From RGIG9115 sp045644665 (GTDB lineage Bacteria; Bacillota; Clostridia; UBA1381): DNA of 20,521 bases. The notes beneath the pieces were generated by a model, which was given only the letters and a program-made list of their open reading frames with translations, made no database searches and was not told where the DNA came from. The translations under genes and the position numbers were made by a program. Location of the stretch: assembly GCA_045644665.1 (NCBI GenBank), contig JAZRHH010000031.1, positions 1 to 20,521 of the forward strand, in the 5' to 3' direction. Positions 1 through 7,652 of this stretch are shown piece by piece. Every line of letters begins with the position of its first letter. Positions within the stretch are counted from its first letter, which is position 1.

Positions 1-196
1 TGCAGAGACAGACTATATGGGAAGAGGTCTTCGTGCACAAATGAAGTATGCAGACAAGCTTGGCTGCAAGTACACAGTTGTACTTGGAGATAATGAGATA
101 GACTCAAATACATGTGAAATTAAAAATATGCTTACCGGCGAAAAAACACAGCTTAGTCTTGATGAAATTGCCGGATTTGTTGGAGGTAACAGATAA
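1..196 (+). CDS. hisS: Histidyl-tRNA synthetase, C-terminal end (partial)
   Basis: This is the 3' end of a gene that begins before the window. The reading frame starts at base 2 and gives 64 residues before the TAA at 194-196. The residues (MGRGLRAQMKYADKLG, then YTVVLGDNEI and a final DEIAGFVGG) fit the anticodon-binding domain at the end of class II histidyl-tRNA synthetase, which charges tRNA-His with histidine in the cytoplasm. The stop codon overlaps the aspS start codon (TAATG), and hisS-aspS is a common order in Firmicutes, which supports the call. The catalytic domain is outside the window, so the identification rests on this short tail and the context. Confidence 0.85.
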   Translation, partial: AETDYMGRGLRAQMKYADKLGCKYTVVLGDNEIDSNTCEIKNMLTGEKTQLSLDEIAGFVGGNR

Positions 197-1956
197 TGGA
201 TACAATGAAAGGCTTAAAAAGAACTTGCTACTGCGCAGATATTCCACACAGCGGCGAGGTCACAGTTGGCGGATACGTACAAAAAATCCGTGACATGGGA
301 ACTCTTATCTTCATAGACCTTAGAGACAGAACAGGTATTGTACAGCTTGCTTTTGACGAAGGCACCAACAGAGAGGTGTTTGAAAAAGCGGCAAAGTGCA
401 GAAGTGAATTTGTTCTTATGGCGAAAGGTCAGGTAAGAGAAAGAGAAAGTAAGAACAAGGAAATTAAAACAGGTGACTGGGAAATATACGTTACAGACCT
501 TCGTATACTTGCAAAAGCTGAAACCACACCTTTTGAAATAACAGATAAAACAAATGTTAATGAAGAACTAAGACTTAAATACAGATACCTTGATCTAAGA
601 CGCAGCGTTTTGCAGGAAAATATCATTAAGAGAAGCAAAATTGCAAAATCTGCCCGTGACTATTTTTATGAAAACGGCTTTATAGAAATAGAAACACCAA
701 TGATGATAAAGTCAACTCCTGAAGGCGCAAGAGACTATCTTGTTCCGTCAAGAATTCACAACGGAAAGTTCTATGCGCTTCCGCAGTCACCACAGATATA
801 CAAGCAGCTTTTGATGATTGCAGGCTTTGACAGATACATTCAGCTTGCACGCTGCTTCCGTGACGAAGACCTGAGAGCAGACCGTCAGCCTGAATTTACC
901 CAAATCGACCTTGAAATGTCCTTTGTTGATGTTGAGGACGTGCTTGAAATGGTAGAAGGCTTTGTAAAGCGCATATTTAACGATGTTCTTGAAATCGACA
1001 TTCCGACTCCTCTTCCAAGAATGACTTACAAAGAGGCTATGGAAAAATACGGCTCGGACAAGCCTGATACAAGATATGCCATGGAAATAACAGACCTTTC
1101 TGATATTGTAAAGGACTGTGGCTTTGGCGTGTTTACAGGTGCAATAGAAGCAGGTGGCTCTGTTCGTGCAATTGTTGCAAAAAATGCGGCAGACACCCTT
1201 ACACGTAAGGAAATAGATAAGCTCACAGAATATGTAAAAGGAATTGGCGCAAAGGGTCTTGCTTATATAAGATGGGTAGAGGACGCTCCAAATTGCTCCT
1301 TTGCAAAGTTTATGACAGAGGAAGAAATAAATTCTATTATAAGCCGCACAGGCGCAGAAAAGGGCGATGTGGTGTTTATAGTAGCTGACAAAAAGGCACT
1401 TCCAATCCTTGGCTCACTCCGTCAGACTGTTGCAAAGAAGCTTGATATAATTCCTGAGGGATATAACTTCCTCTGGATTACAGAGTTCCCATTCTTTGAG
1501 TTTGATGATGAATCAAATTCATGGATAGCAATGCACCATCCGTTCACAATGCCTATGGACGAATGTATCCAGTATCTTGATACAGACCCGGGTAAAGTAA
1601 TTGCAAAGGCATACGACCTTGTGCTAAACGGTGTTGAGCTTTCTTCAGGCTCAATAAGAATAACAGACGCCGAGCTCCAGCAAAAGATGTTTGAAGCACT
1701 TGGCATGGAACAAGAAGAAATCGATGCAAAGTTCGGTTTCCTTGTTGATGCATATAAGTACGGCGCAGCACCTCACGGCGGTATGGGTATAGGCCTTGAC
1801 AGAATTGCCATGATTATGTGTGAAAGCGACAGTCTACGTGATGTACTCGCATTCCCGAAAGTGCAAAACGCATCCGAGCTTATGAGTGACGCTCCGGGCA
1901 CAGTTGACAGTGTTCAGCTAAAAGAACTTGGAATAGAAATTGTAAATGAAGACTAA
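196..1956 (+). CDS. aspS: Aspartyl-tRNA synthetase
   Basis: Cytoplasmic class IIb enzyme that attaches aspartate to tRNA-Asp. At 586 residues it has the usual bacterial length. An N-terminal OB-fold anticodon-binding domain (about residues 15-105, with FIDLRDRTGIVQ) is followed by the catalytic core. Motif 1 lies near the FIEIETP segment (about 162), motif 2 around 219-240 (CFRDEDLRADRQPEFTQIDLE has the conserved Arg and Glu), and motif 3 at about 529-538 (GMGIGLDRIA). The bacterial GAD insertion domain lies between about 285 and 410. The ATG overlaps the hisS stop by one base, and GGAGG at 182-186 is well placed, so the two genes are probably translationally coupled. Whether it also charges tRNA-Asn cannot be decided here. 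A strong hairpin follows the stop codon. Confidence 0.97.
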   Translation: MDTMKGLKRTCYCADIPHSGEVTVGGYVQKIRDMGTLIFIDLRDRTGIVQLAFDEGTNREVFEKAAKCRSEFVLMAKGQVRERESKNKEIKTGDWEIYVTDLRILAKAETTPFEITDKTNVNEELRLKYRYLDLRRSVLQENIIKRSKIAKSARDYFYENGFIEIETPMMIKSTPEGARDYLVPSRIHNGKFYALPQSPQIYKQLLMIAGFDRYIQLARCFRDEDLRADRQPEFTQIDLEMSFVDVEDVLEMVEGFVKRIFNDVLEIDIPTPLPRMTYKEAMEKYGSDKPDTRYAMEITDLSDIVKDCGFGVFTGAIEAGGSVRAIVAKNAADTLTRKEIDKLTEYVKGIGAKGLAYIRWVEDAPNCSFAKFMTEEEINSIISRTGAEKGDVVFIVADKKALPILGSLRQTVAKKLDIIPEGYNFLWITEFPFFEFDDESNSWIAMHHPFTMPMDECIQYLDTDPGKVIAKAYDLVLNGVELSSGSIRITDAELQQKMFEALGMEQEEIDAKFGFLVDAYKYGAAPHGGMGIGLDRIAMIMCESDSLRDVLAFPKVQNASELMSDAPGTVDSVQLKELGIEIVNED

Positions 1957-2758
1957 TAATATAAAAAGCGGTAATGTTCCCGATTACCGCTTTTTTTCAG
2001 AAGAAAAAATAAAAGAAAATTTAAATACAGGGTTTATTGGGAAAAACCTTGTACTGTATGAAACTGCCACATCAACCAACACCCTCGCAAAAGAAAACTC
2101 CCATATGCCCGAGGGCACAGTTTTTGTTGCAAACGAGCAAACTGCCGGCAGAGGTCGTCTTGGACGGGCGTGGAATTCCGGGAAAGACGGAATATGGTTT
2201 AGCGTTTTGCTAAAGCCGGATATGTTGCCGGAGAGCATACAAAATGTAACTCTTGTTATGGCTGTTGCTGTCAAAAGAGCGATTGGAAATTCTGCAATCA
2301 AGTGGCCTAATGACATAGTATTAAATTCCAAAAAAGTCTGCGGAATACTTACAGAATCCTGCTTTGAGGGTAATAAGCTAAAGGGTATAATCGTGGGTAT
2401 TGGCGTAAACCTAAACACAGAGGAATTTTCGGAAGATTTGAAAAATATAGCAACCTCACTCTATCTTGAAACAGGGGAAAAACAATCAAAATCTCTTTTT
2501 CTTGCAAGACTTTTAGAGAAAATAGAGGAGTGCTATAATCTCTTTTTGGAAAAAGGCTTTGGGGCATTTCTCGAGGAATATAAAAACTCTTGTGTCACCT
2601 TAAACCGTACCGTAAAAATCTGCGGAAATGACGGAGAATTTTTGGCAGAAGCAACGGATGTTACAGAAAAAGGCGAACTTATAGTAAAACAGGGAGATAA
2701 AACAGAAACCATTTCCTTTGGAGAAGTGTCTGTTCGTGGCATTTTCGGGTATATATAA
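1946..2758 (+). CDS. birA: Biotin-protein ligase, without DNA-binding domain
   Basis: Activates biotin as biotinyl-AMP and transfers it to a lysine of acceptor proteins such as acetyl-CoA carboxylase BCCP. The 270 residues cover the catalytic domain: the STN motif at about 43-45, the biotinyl-AMP loop GRGRLGR at 68-74, and KWPND at 119-123. A small C-terminal domain follows (about 220-270). There is no N-terminal helix-turn-helix, so it should not be a repressor. ATG 1946 overlaps aspS by 11 bases and has a poor ribosome-binding site. No ATG, GTG or TTG occurs in frame until Met54, which lies beyond the STN motif, so 1946 is the only ordinary start that keeps the domain. A terminator hairpin lies within codons 6-18, which makes expression of this gene unusual. 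Confidence 0.9.
   Translation: MKTNNIKSGNVPDYRFFSEEKIKENLNTGFIGKNLVLYETATSTNTLAKENSHMPEGTVFVANEQTAGRGRLGRAWNSGKDGIWFSVLLKPDMLPESIQNVTLVMAVAVKRAIGNSAIKWPNDIVLNSKKVCGILTESCFEGNKLKGIIVGIGVNLNTEEFSEDLKNIATSLYLETGEKQSKSLFLARLLEKIEECYNLFLEKGFGAFLEEYKNSCVTLNRTVKICGNDGEFLAEATDVTEKGELIVKQGDKTETISFGEVSVRGIFGYI
1963..1997 (+). terminator. Intrinsic terminator after aspS, inside the birA 5' end
   Basis: A perfect 13-bp stem (1963-1975 with 1983-1995; core GCGGTAAT/ATTACCGC) has a 7-base loop and ends in seven T residues. It starts 6 bases after the aspS stop codon, so it fits as the hisS-aspS terminator. It also covers codons 6-18 of the birA frame. A ribosome starting on birA would melt it, so it may act as a conditional terminator. 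Confidence 0.85.
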
Positions 2759-2808
2759 ATCAGCTTAATTTGGTTATTATGCTAATGTACCAAAATTAAG
2801 CTGATTTT
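2757..2808 (+). terminator. Probable terminator after birA
   Basis: The stem pairs 2757-2773 with 2790-2807 and has one bulged A (2792). The core is CAGCTTAATTT with AAATTAAGCTG, with a 16-base loop. It begins at the birA stop codon and ends in TTTT, then an A/T-rich run. The T-tract is short, so termination may be incomplete. Confidence 0.7.
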
Positions 2809-2819
2809 ATTGTATTATG

Positions 2820-2847
2820 TTGACTTTTTCTTAATTTGTGGTAAAAT
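2820..2847 (+). promoter_or_regulatory. Vegetative promoter with extended -10 for the DUF512-der cluster
   Basis: A -35 box TTGACT (2820-2825) is followed by 16 bases and a -10 box TAAAAT (2842-2847), preceded by an extended TGG (2839-2841). It lies between the birA terminator and the ribosome-binding site of the next gene. It fits a sigma-A promoter for the long downstream cluster. Confidence 0.75.
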
Positions 2848-2884
2848 TAGTATGGAATGTTATGTAGTTGAAAGGGATTTTATA

Positions 2885-4207
2885 ATGAACAAAACCGACA
2901 CCACAATTTTAGATGTGGAGCAAGGCTCACTTGCAGAGCGTGCCGGTATTATCGGCGGAGATGTTCTCCTTTCGGTAAACGGTCATGAAATTCATGATAT
3001 ACTTGAATATAAATTTCTTACGGCGGAGTACGAGGTTACTTTGAGGGTAGAAAAACAGGACGGCTCTGTAGAGGAAATAATCATAGAAAATGATTATGAA
3101 GATTTGGGACTTATATTCAAAGAGGACCTGCTGTCCAAACCGGAAAGCTGCCGTAATAAGTGTATTTTCTGCTTCATTGATCAGCTTCCAAAGGGTATGC
3201 GTGATACTGTGTATTTTAAAGATGATGACACCCGCCTTTCCTTTTTGCAGGGAAACTATGTAACACTTACAAATATTGATGATGAGGCTCTTGACAGGCT
3301 CATAGCTTTAAGAGTTTCTCCAATAAACATTTCTGTCCATACCACAAATCCGGAACTTCGTGAGTTTATGCTTTGTAACCGCTTTGCCGGTAAGGTGTTT
3401 GACAGAATGAAAAAACTTGCTGACAATGGAATATATATGAACTGTCAGATAGTTCTGTGTCCCGGTATAAATGACGGACGGGAGCTCGAACGATCACTTC
3501 GTGATATGGCAGGCCTTGGCGAGCAGGTGCAAAGTATATCTGTTGTACCCGTTGGACTTACAGCCTACAGAGAGGGACTTTATGAGCTTACCACATATGA
3601 CAAAGATGGTTCCCTTGGGGTTATAAAACAGGTAGAGGCTCTTCAAAATGAGTTTTTAGAAACTCTTGGAACAAGACTTGTATATCTTTCCGATGAATTT
3701 TATATAAACGCCGGGGTGGAAATTCCACCGGCAGAAGAATACGAAGGCTTTCCTCAAATAGAAAACGGAGTTGGACTTGTAGCCAGTATGGACGAGGAAA
3801 TAAAAAGCGCTATTCGCCTTATAAAGCCAAAGAAAAGAGATAGACAGGTAACAGTGGCAACAGGGGAGATTACATTGTCTTTCATAAGAGAAAGCTGCAA
3901 CCTTATAGAAAAAGCCGCACCGGGAGTAAATGTAAATGTTATTCCTGTAAAAAACAACTTTTTTGGGGGCGGCGTAACGGTTACGGGACTTGTTTGTGGG
4001 AAAGACTTAATAGAGACTGTAAATGCCGCAGAAAAGACAGATATTGTTCTTATTTCTTCTGCAATGCTCCGTGGAAATGACGAGGTGTTTCTTGATGATG
4101 TAACACTCTCCCAGGCAGAAGAAAAAACAGGAACAAAAATAATCCCCACAGACAATGACGGATTTACCTTTGTAGAAAATATACTTGGGGAAGGATTAGA
4201 ATTTTGA
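2885..4207 (+). CDS. PDZ/radical SAM/DUF512 family protein
   Basis: Function unknown; predicted cytoplasmic radical S-adenosylmethionine iron-sulfur protein. A PDZ-like segment (about 5-60, with AERAGIIGGDVLLSVNG) is followed by a radical SAM core with the cluster-binding motif C-x3-C-x2-C at Cys89, Cys93 and Cys96 (CRNKCIFC). A DUF512 domain follows (about 290-435), ending near the conserved TDNDGFTF. I chose ATG 2885 (440 residues) because AAAGGG at 2871-2876 is well spaced. An in-frame ATG at 2810 lies upstream of the predicted promoter. This gene commonly precedes der in Clostridia, which hints at a link with ribosome assembly or GTPase function, but that is inference. Confidence 0.88.
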   Translation: MNKTDTTILDVEQGSLAERAGIIGGDVLLSVNGHEIHDILEYKFLTAEYEVTLRVEKQDGSVEEIIIENDYEDLGLIFKEDLLSKPESCRNKCIFCFIDQLPKGMRDTVYFKDDDTRLSFLQGNYVTLTNIDDEALDRLIALRVSPINISVHTTNPELREFMLCNRFAGKVFDRMKKLADNGIYMNCQIVLCPGINDGRELERSLRDMAGLGEQVQSISVVPVGLTAYREGLYELTTYDKDGSLGVIKQVEALQNEFLETLGTRLVYLSDEFYINAGVEIPPAEEYEGFPQIENGVGLVASMDEEIKSAIRLIKPKKRDRQVTVATGEITLSFIRESCNLIEKAAPGVNVNVIPVKNNFFGGGVTVTGLVCGKDLIETVNAAEKTDIVLISSAMLRGNDEVFLDDVTLSQAEEKTGTKIIPTDNDGFTFVENILGEGLEF

Positions 4208-4211
4208 TTTT

Positions 4212-4226
4212 TGTGCCAGTGGCACA
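4212..4226 (+). other. Short hairpin between the DUF512 gene and der
   Basis: TGTGCC and GGCACA form a perfect 6-bp stem with a 3-base loop just before the der ribosome-binding site (AAAGGA at 4228-4233). No T-tract follows, so it is unlikely to terminate. It could act as a processing or stability element between the two cistrons. It may also be chance. Confidence 0.4.
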
Positions 4227-4243
4227 GAAAGGAATGAATATAT

Positions 4244-5569
4244 ATGAAACCAACAGTTGCAATTGTGGGCAGACCAAACGTTGGAAAATCCACACTTTTC
4301 AACAAGATTTCGGGTAAGAAAATAAGCATAGTAGAGGATACACCAGGCGTTACACGTGACCGTATATATGCAGACGGTGTGTGGCTCGATAAACACTTTA
4401 CAATGATAGACACAGGTGGTATAGAGCCTGCGAGTAAGGACGAAATTCTTGTACAAATGCGCCGCCAGGCAAACCTTGCAATAGAAACCGCCGATGTGGT
4501 TGTTCTTATGACAAATGTAAGAGACGGCGTAACAGCAAACGACCACGAGGTTGCATCAATGCTTTTAAAGGCAAAAAAGAAAATAGTTCTGGCTGTAAAC
4601 AAGGTTGACACACCGGGCGAGCCACCTATGGAATTTTATGAGTTTTACAATCTTGGTCTTGGTGACCCTGTGCCCATTTCTTCAATTCACGGAATGGGAT
4701 TGGGAGATTTGCTTGACGAAGTCTGCGCAAAGTTCCCTGAAAACAGCGCAGAGGAAGAGGATGAAAACGAAATAAAGGTAGCCGTAATCGGCAGACCAAA
4801 CGCCGGAAAATCTTCACTCATAAATGCACTTCTCGGCGAGGAGAGAGTAATAGTAAGTAACATTGCCGGAACTACAAGAGATGCAATTGACTCCCGCTTT
4901 GAAAAAGACGGAGATAAATTTCTCTTTATTGACACAGCCGGCATGAGAAAACGTAAAAAAATTGATGAAGCAGTAGAGCGCTACAGCGTTGTCCGCTCTC
5001 TTGGTGCAGTTGACAGAAGTGATGTATGCGTTATTATGATAGACGCAACAGAGGGAATTGCGGAGCAGGATACAAAAATTGCAGGCTACGCTCATGAGCA
5101 AGGAAAAGCGTGTATATTTGCCATAAACAAGTGGGACGCTGTAGAAAAGGACACAAAGACCATGAACGAGTTTAAAATGCGAGTTCGTGAAGAATTTGCA
5201 TTTATGTCCTATGCTTCAATAGTTTTCATATCTGCAAAAACAGGAAAGCGCCTTGATGACCTTTTAGAAGAAATCAAAAAGGTAAACGAGCAGTACAGGA
5301 GAAGAATAACAACCGGTATGCTCAACGATGTAATAAACGAAGCAATTGCAAAGCAGCAGCCACCGGCAGATAAAGGTAAAAGACTTAAAATATACTACGG
5401 AACACAAAGCGGCACTTGCCCTCCTACATTTGTACTTTTTACAAACTCCAAGGAATTGTTCCACTACTCATATCTGCGCTTTATAGAAAATCAGATAAGA
5501 GACGCCTTTGGCTTTGCAGGAACGCCAATAAAGTTCATACTTCGTGAAAAAGGTGAAAAGAACCTTTAA
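4244..5569 (+). CDS. der: Ribosome biogenesis GTPase Der (EngA)
   Basis: Essential GTPase with two G domains that acts in late assembly of the 50S ribosomal subunit. The 441 residues show the first G domain (GRPNVGKST at 9-17, DTGG, NKVD), an acidic linker around 165-178 (EEEDENE), the second G domain (GRPNAGKSS near 182-190, DTAG, NKWD) and a C-terminal KH-like domain from about 355. The ATG at 4244 follows AAAGGA with about 10 bases spacing. It sits 36 bases after the DUF512 gene and 15 bases before plsY, so it is probably part of the same transcript. Confidence 0.97.
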   Translation: MKPTVAIVGRPNVGKSTLFNKISGKKISIVEDTPGVTRDRIYADGVWLDKHFTMIDTGGIEPASKDEILVQMRRQANLAIETADVVVLMTNVRDGVTANDHEVASMLLKAKKKIVLAVNKVDTPGEPPMEFYEFYNLGLGDPVPISSIHGMGLGDLLDEVCAKFPENSAEEEDENEIKVAVIGRPNAGKSSLINALLGEERVIVSNIAGTTRDAIDSRFEKDGDKFLFIDTAGMRKRKKIDEAVERYSVVRSLGAVDRSDVCVIMIDATEGIAEQDTKIAGYAHEQGKACIFAINKWDAVEKDTKTMNEFKMRVREEFAFMSYASIVFISAKTGKRLDDLLEEIKKVNEQYRRRITTGMLNDVINEAIAKQQPPADKGKRLKIYYGTQSGTCPPTFVLFTNSKELFHYSYLRFIENQIRDAFGFAGTPIKFILREKGEKNL

Positions 5570-5584
5570 AGAAAGGAGAAACAA

Positions 5585-6289
5585 ATGGATATTTTTCTCT
5601 TAATAATTGTATTTTTAATTCCATATTTGCTTGGAAGTGTTAATTTTTCTATTGTACTTTCAAAAGCATTCAAGGGTGATGATATAAGAAACTCTGGTTC
5701 CGGAAATGCAGGAGCAACCAATATGCTAAGGACCTATGGCAAAAAGCTTGCCATTTTAACACTTGTCCTTGATATATTAAAAGGTGTAGCAGCGGTACTG
5801 TTTGGAGCACTTTTAGCATTCCTCGTTTCAGAATATGTTGTAAGCGTTGGGAATGAGGGTATTGCTGTAAGCCACAGCGTGTTTGCCCGTATTCAGGAAC
5901 AGCTTCCTTTTTACAAGTATATTTCAGGGGTTTCTGTTATACTGGGTCATAATTTCCCTTTATATTTTGGGTTTAAAGGCGGTAAAGGCGTTGCAACAAG
6001 CCTTGGTACAATCCTTACACTAAACTGGCAGGTTGGACTTATAGTAGTACTTTTCGCTGTTGCAATAATGGCTGTTACAAGATATGTATCACTCGGTTCG
6101 GTAATGGGCGCGGTAATATTTGTGGCAGTAGACCTTTCGTATATGATATTTACAGACAGCTTTTCCGGCGGAATTTTAGTTTTTGATATTATAATTGCCG
6201 CACTTCTTATTTTAAGGCATCACCAGAATATAAAAAGACTTGTAAATGGAACGGAAAATAAGCTTGGCAGCAAGAAAGAGGGTAAGTAA
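5585..6289 (+). CDS. plsY: Acyl-phosphate:glycerol-3-phosphate acyltransferase PlsY
   Basis: Integral membrane enzyme that transfers an acyl group from acyl-phosphate to glycerol-3-phosphate, the first step of phospholipid synthesis in most bacteria. The three family motifs are visible: GSGNAGATNMLR (about 37-48), GHNFPLYFGFKGGKGVAT (starting near 118-120), and a third region near HHQNIKRL (about 212-219). Several hydrophobic membrane helices are clear. At 234 residues it is some 30 longer than typical. The extra stretch lies between the second and third helices (about 80-112, SEYVVSVGNEG to QEQLPFYK). AAAGGAG at 5572-5578 supports the start. The stop codon directly abuts the gpsA start. Confidence 0.95.
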   Translation: MDIFLLIIVFLIPYLLGSVNFSIVLSKAFKGDDIRNSGSGNAGATNMLRTYGKKLAILTLVLDILKGVAAVLFGALLAFLVSEYVVSVGNEGIAVSHSVFARIQEQLPFYKYISGVSVILGHNFPLYFGFKGGKGVATSLGTILTLNWQVGLIVVLFAVAIMAVTRYVSLGSVMGAVIFVAVDLSYMIFTDSFSGGILVFDIIIAALLILRHHQNIKRLVNGTENKLGSKKEGK

Positions 6290-7276
6290 ATGAAAATAGC
6301 AGTAATCGGGTCCGGTAGCTGGGGAACTGCAATGGCACTTTTGCTTGCAAAAAAAGGATATGATATTTTCCTTTGGTCATGGCAGCAAGCCGAAACTGAC
6401 AGACTAAACCTTGACAGAGAAAACAAGGAATTCTTGCCCGGTCCAAAATTTCCTGATAACATAACCTGTACACATTCTATGGCACAGTGTACAGAAGGGG
6501 CAGAGCTTATAATCACAGTGGTGCCAAGCCCTGCAACAAGAACTACAGCAAAAGAACTTTCAAAATATGTTGCTAAGGGACAGAAGCTTCTTAATATTTC
6601 AAAAGGTCTTGAAAGCGGAACATTACTCCGACTTTCCGAGGTTTATAAAGAAGAAATCCCTCAGGCAAATATTTCAGTAATGAGCGGCCCCTCTCACGCA
6701 GAGGAGGTAAGCCGAGGTCTTCCTACAACAAATGTTGTAGCCTCTGAAACAGATTCTACAGCTAAGGAAATTCAAAAAATCATAATGAGCGATGTGTTCA
6801 GGATTTATACAAGCGATGACATAGCGGGGGTAGAGCTTGGAGGTGCGCTTAAAAATGTAATTGCTCTTTGTGCCGGTATAAATGACGGTATTGGCTATGG
6901 GGACAATACAAAAGCCGCACTTATGACAAGAGGCCTTGTAGAAATAAAGCGTCTTGGAGTAGCAATGGGTGCGAAGGCAGAAACCTTTAGCGGTCTTTCC
7001 GGAATAGGCGACCTTATAGTAACATGTACAAGTATGCACTCAAGAAACAGACGTGCCGGAATACTCCTTGGCGAAGGTCATACACTGGAAGAAACTCTTG
7101 ATAAGGTCCACATGGTAGTTGAGGGCGTAAACACAGCAAAGGCAGCCTATGACCTCTCAAAAAAATATGGCGTAGAAATGCCGATAGTAGAACAGGCATG
7201 TGAAATTCTTTATAAAAATAAAAAGCCACGTGACGCAGTATACACGCTTATGACACGTGACGGTAAGGCTGAATAG
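6290..7276 (+). CDS. gpsA: Glycerol-3-phosphate dehydrogenase [NAD(P)+]
   Basis: Reduces dihydroxyacetone phosphate to sn-glycerol-3-phosphate, the backbone for phospholipids and the acceptor substrate of PlsY encoded just upstream. The 328 residues show the N-terminal Rossmann motif GSGSWGTA (7-14), the MSGPSHAEEV segment near residue 130, and the C-terminal helical domain with GALKNVIAL, which carries the catalytic Lys, and GLSGIGDLIVTC. Length is normal for the family. The ATG immediately follows the plsY stop (TAAATG), with an AGAGGG sequence inside plsY serving as the ribosome-binding site, so the pair is probably coupled. Confidence 0.97.
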   Translation: MKIAVIGSGSWGTAMALLLAKKGYDIFLWSWQQAETDRLNLDRENKEFLPGPKFPDNITCTHSMAQCTEGAELIITVVPSPATRTTAKELSKYVAKGQKLLNISKGLESGTLLRLSEVYKEEIPQANISVMSGPSHAEEVSRGLPTTNVVASETDSTAKEIQKIIMSDVFRIYTSDDIAGVELGGALKNVIALCAGINDGIGYGDNTKAALMTRGLVEIKRLGVAMGAKAETFSGLSGIGDLIVTCTSMHSRNRRAGILLGEGHTLEETLDKVHMVVEGVNTAKAAYDLSKKYGVEMPIVEQACEILYKNKKPRDAVYTLMTRDGKAE

Positions 7277-7287
7277 GAGGATTTGTT

Positions 7288-7644
7288 ATGGGAATAGAAT
7301 TTAAAAATGAACAAGGCGGAATAAGCGTTTCGTCAAAATTTATTTCCGAGATTGCTGCAAACGTGGCAGAAAGCTGCTACGGCGTTGTTGGAATGGCAGC
7401 AAGAAACAGAGCAGATGGATTTGTAAGTCTTTTAAAAGGCGAAAATAAGGGCAGAGGCATCAAGGTAACAGAGGATAATAACAAAGCCGTTATTGAACTC
7501 CATATAATAATGGAGTTTGGAGTTAATATAAACTCTATTTGCAAAAGCATAGCAAATCGTGTAAGATATACCCTTGAAACTGTTACAGGAATACCTGTAC
7601 GCAGTGTTAACATTCGTGTAGAGGGAATAAGAGTATCTGAATAA
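7288..7644 (+). CDS. Asp23/Gls24 (YloU-like) family protein
   Basis: Small protein of 118 residues belonging to the Asp23/Gls24 family. The family pattern is visible: ISVSSKFISEIAANVAESCYGVVGMA at the start, then a basic middle (KGENKGRGIKV) and VELHI-type strands ending in RVEGIRV. There is no signal peptide or membrane helix. AGGAGG at 7275-7280 overlaps the gpsA stop and gives a clear start. In Bacillus its counterpart yloU lies directly upstream of yloV (fakA), as here. Family members in staphylococci are linked to cell-envelope stress. The exact role in this operon is not known. Confidence 0.9.
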   Translation: MGIEFKNEQGGISVSSKFISEIAANVAESCYGVVGMAARNRADGFVSLLKGENKGRGIKVTEDNNKAVIELHIIMEFGVNINSICKSIANRVRYTLETVTGIPVRSVNIRVEGIRVSE

Positions 7645-7652
7645 GACGGAGG

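Noticed and set aside
3754..4611. Long open frame of 285 codons on the minus strand across the DUF512-der junction
   Set aside because: It is antisense to two well-supported genes, has no recognisable domain, and arises from the codon bias of the + strand.
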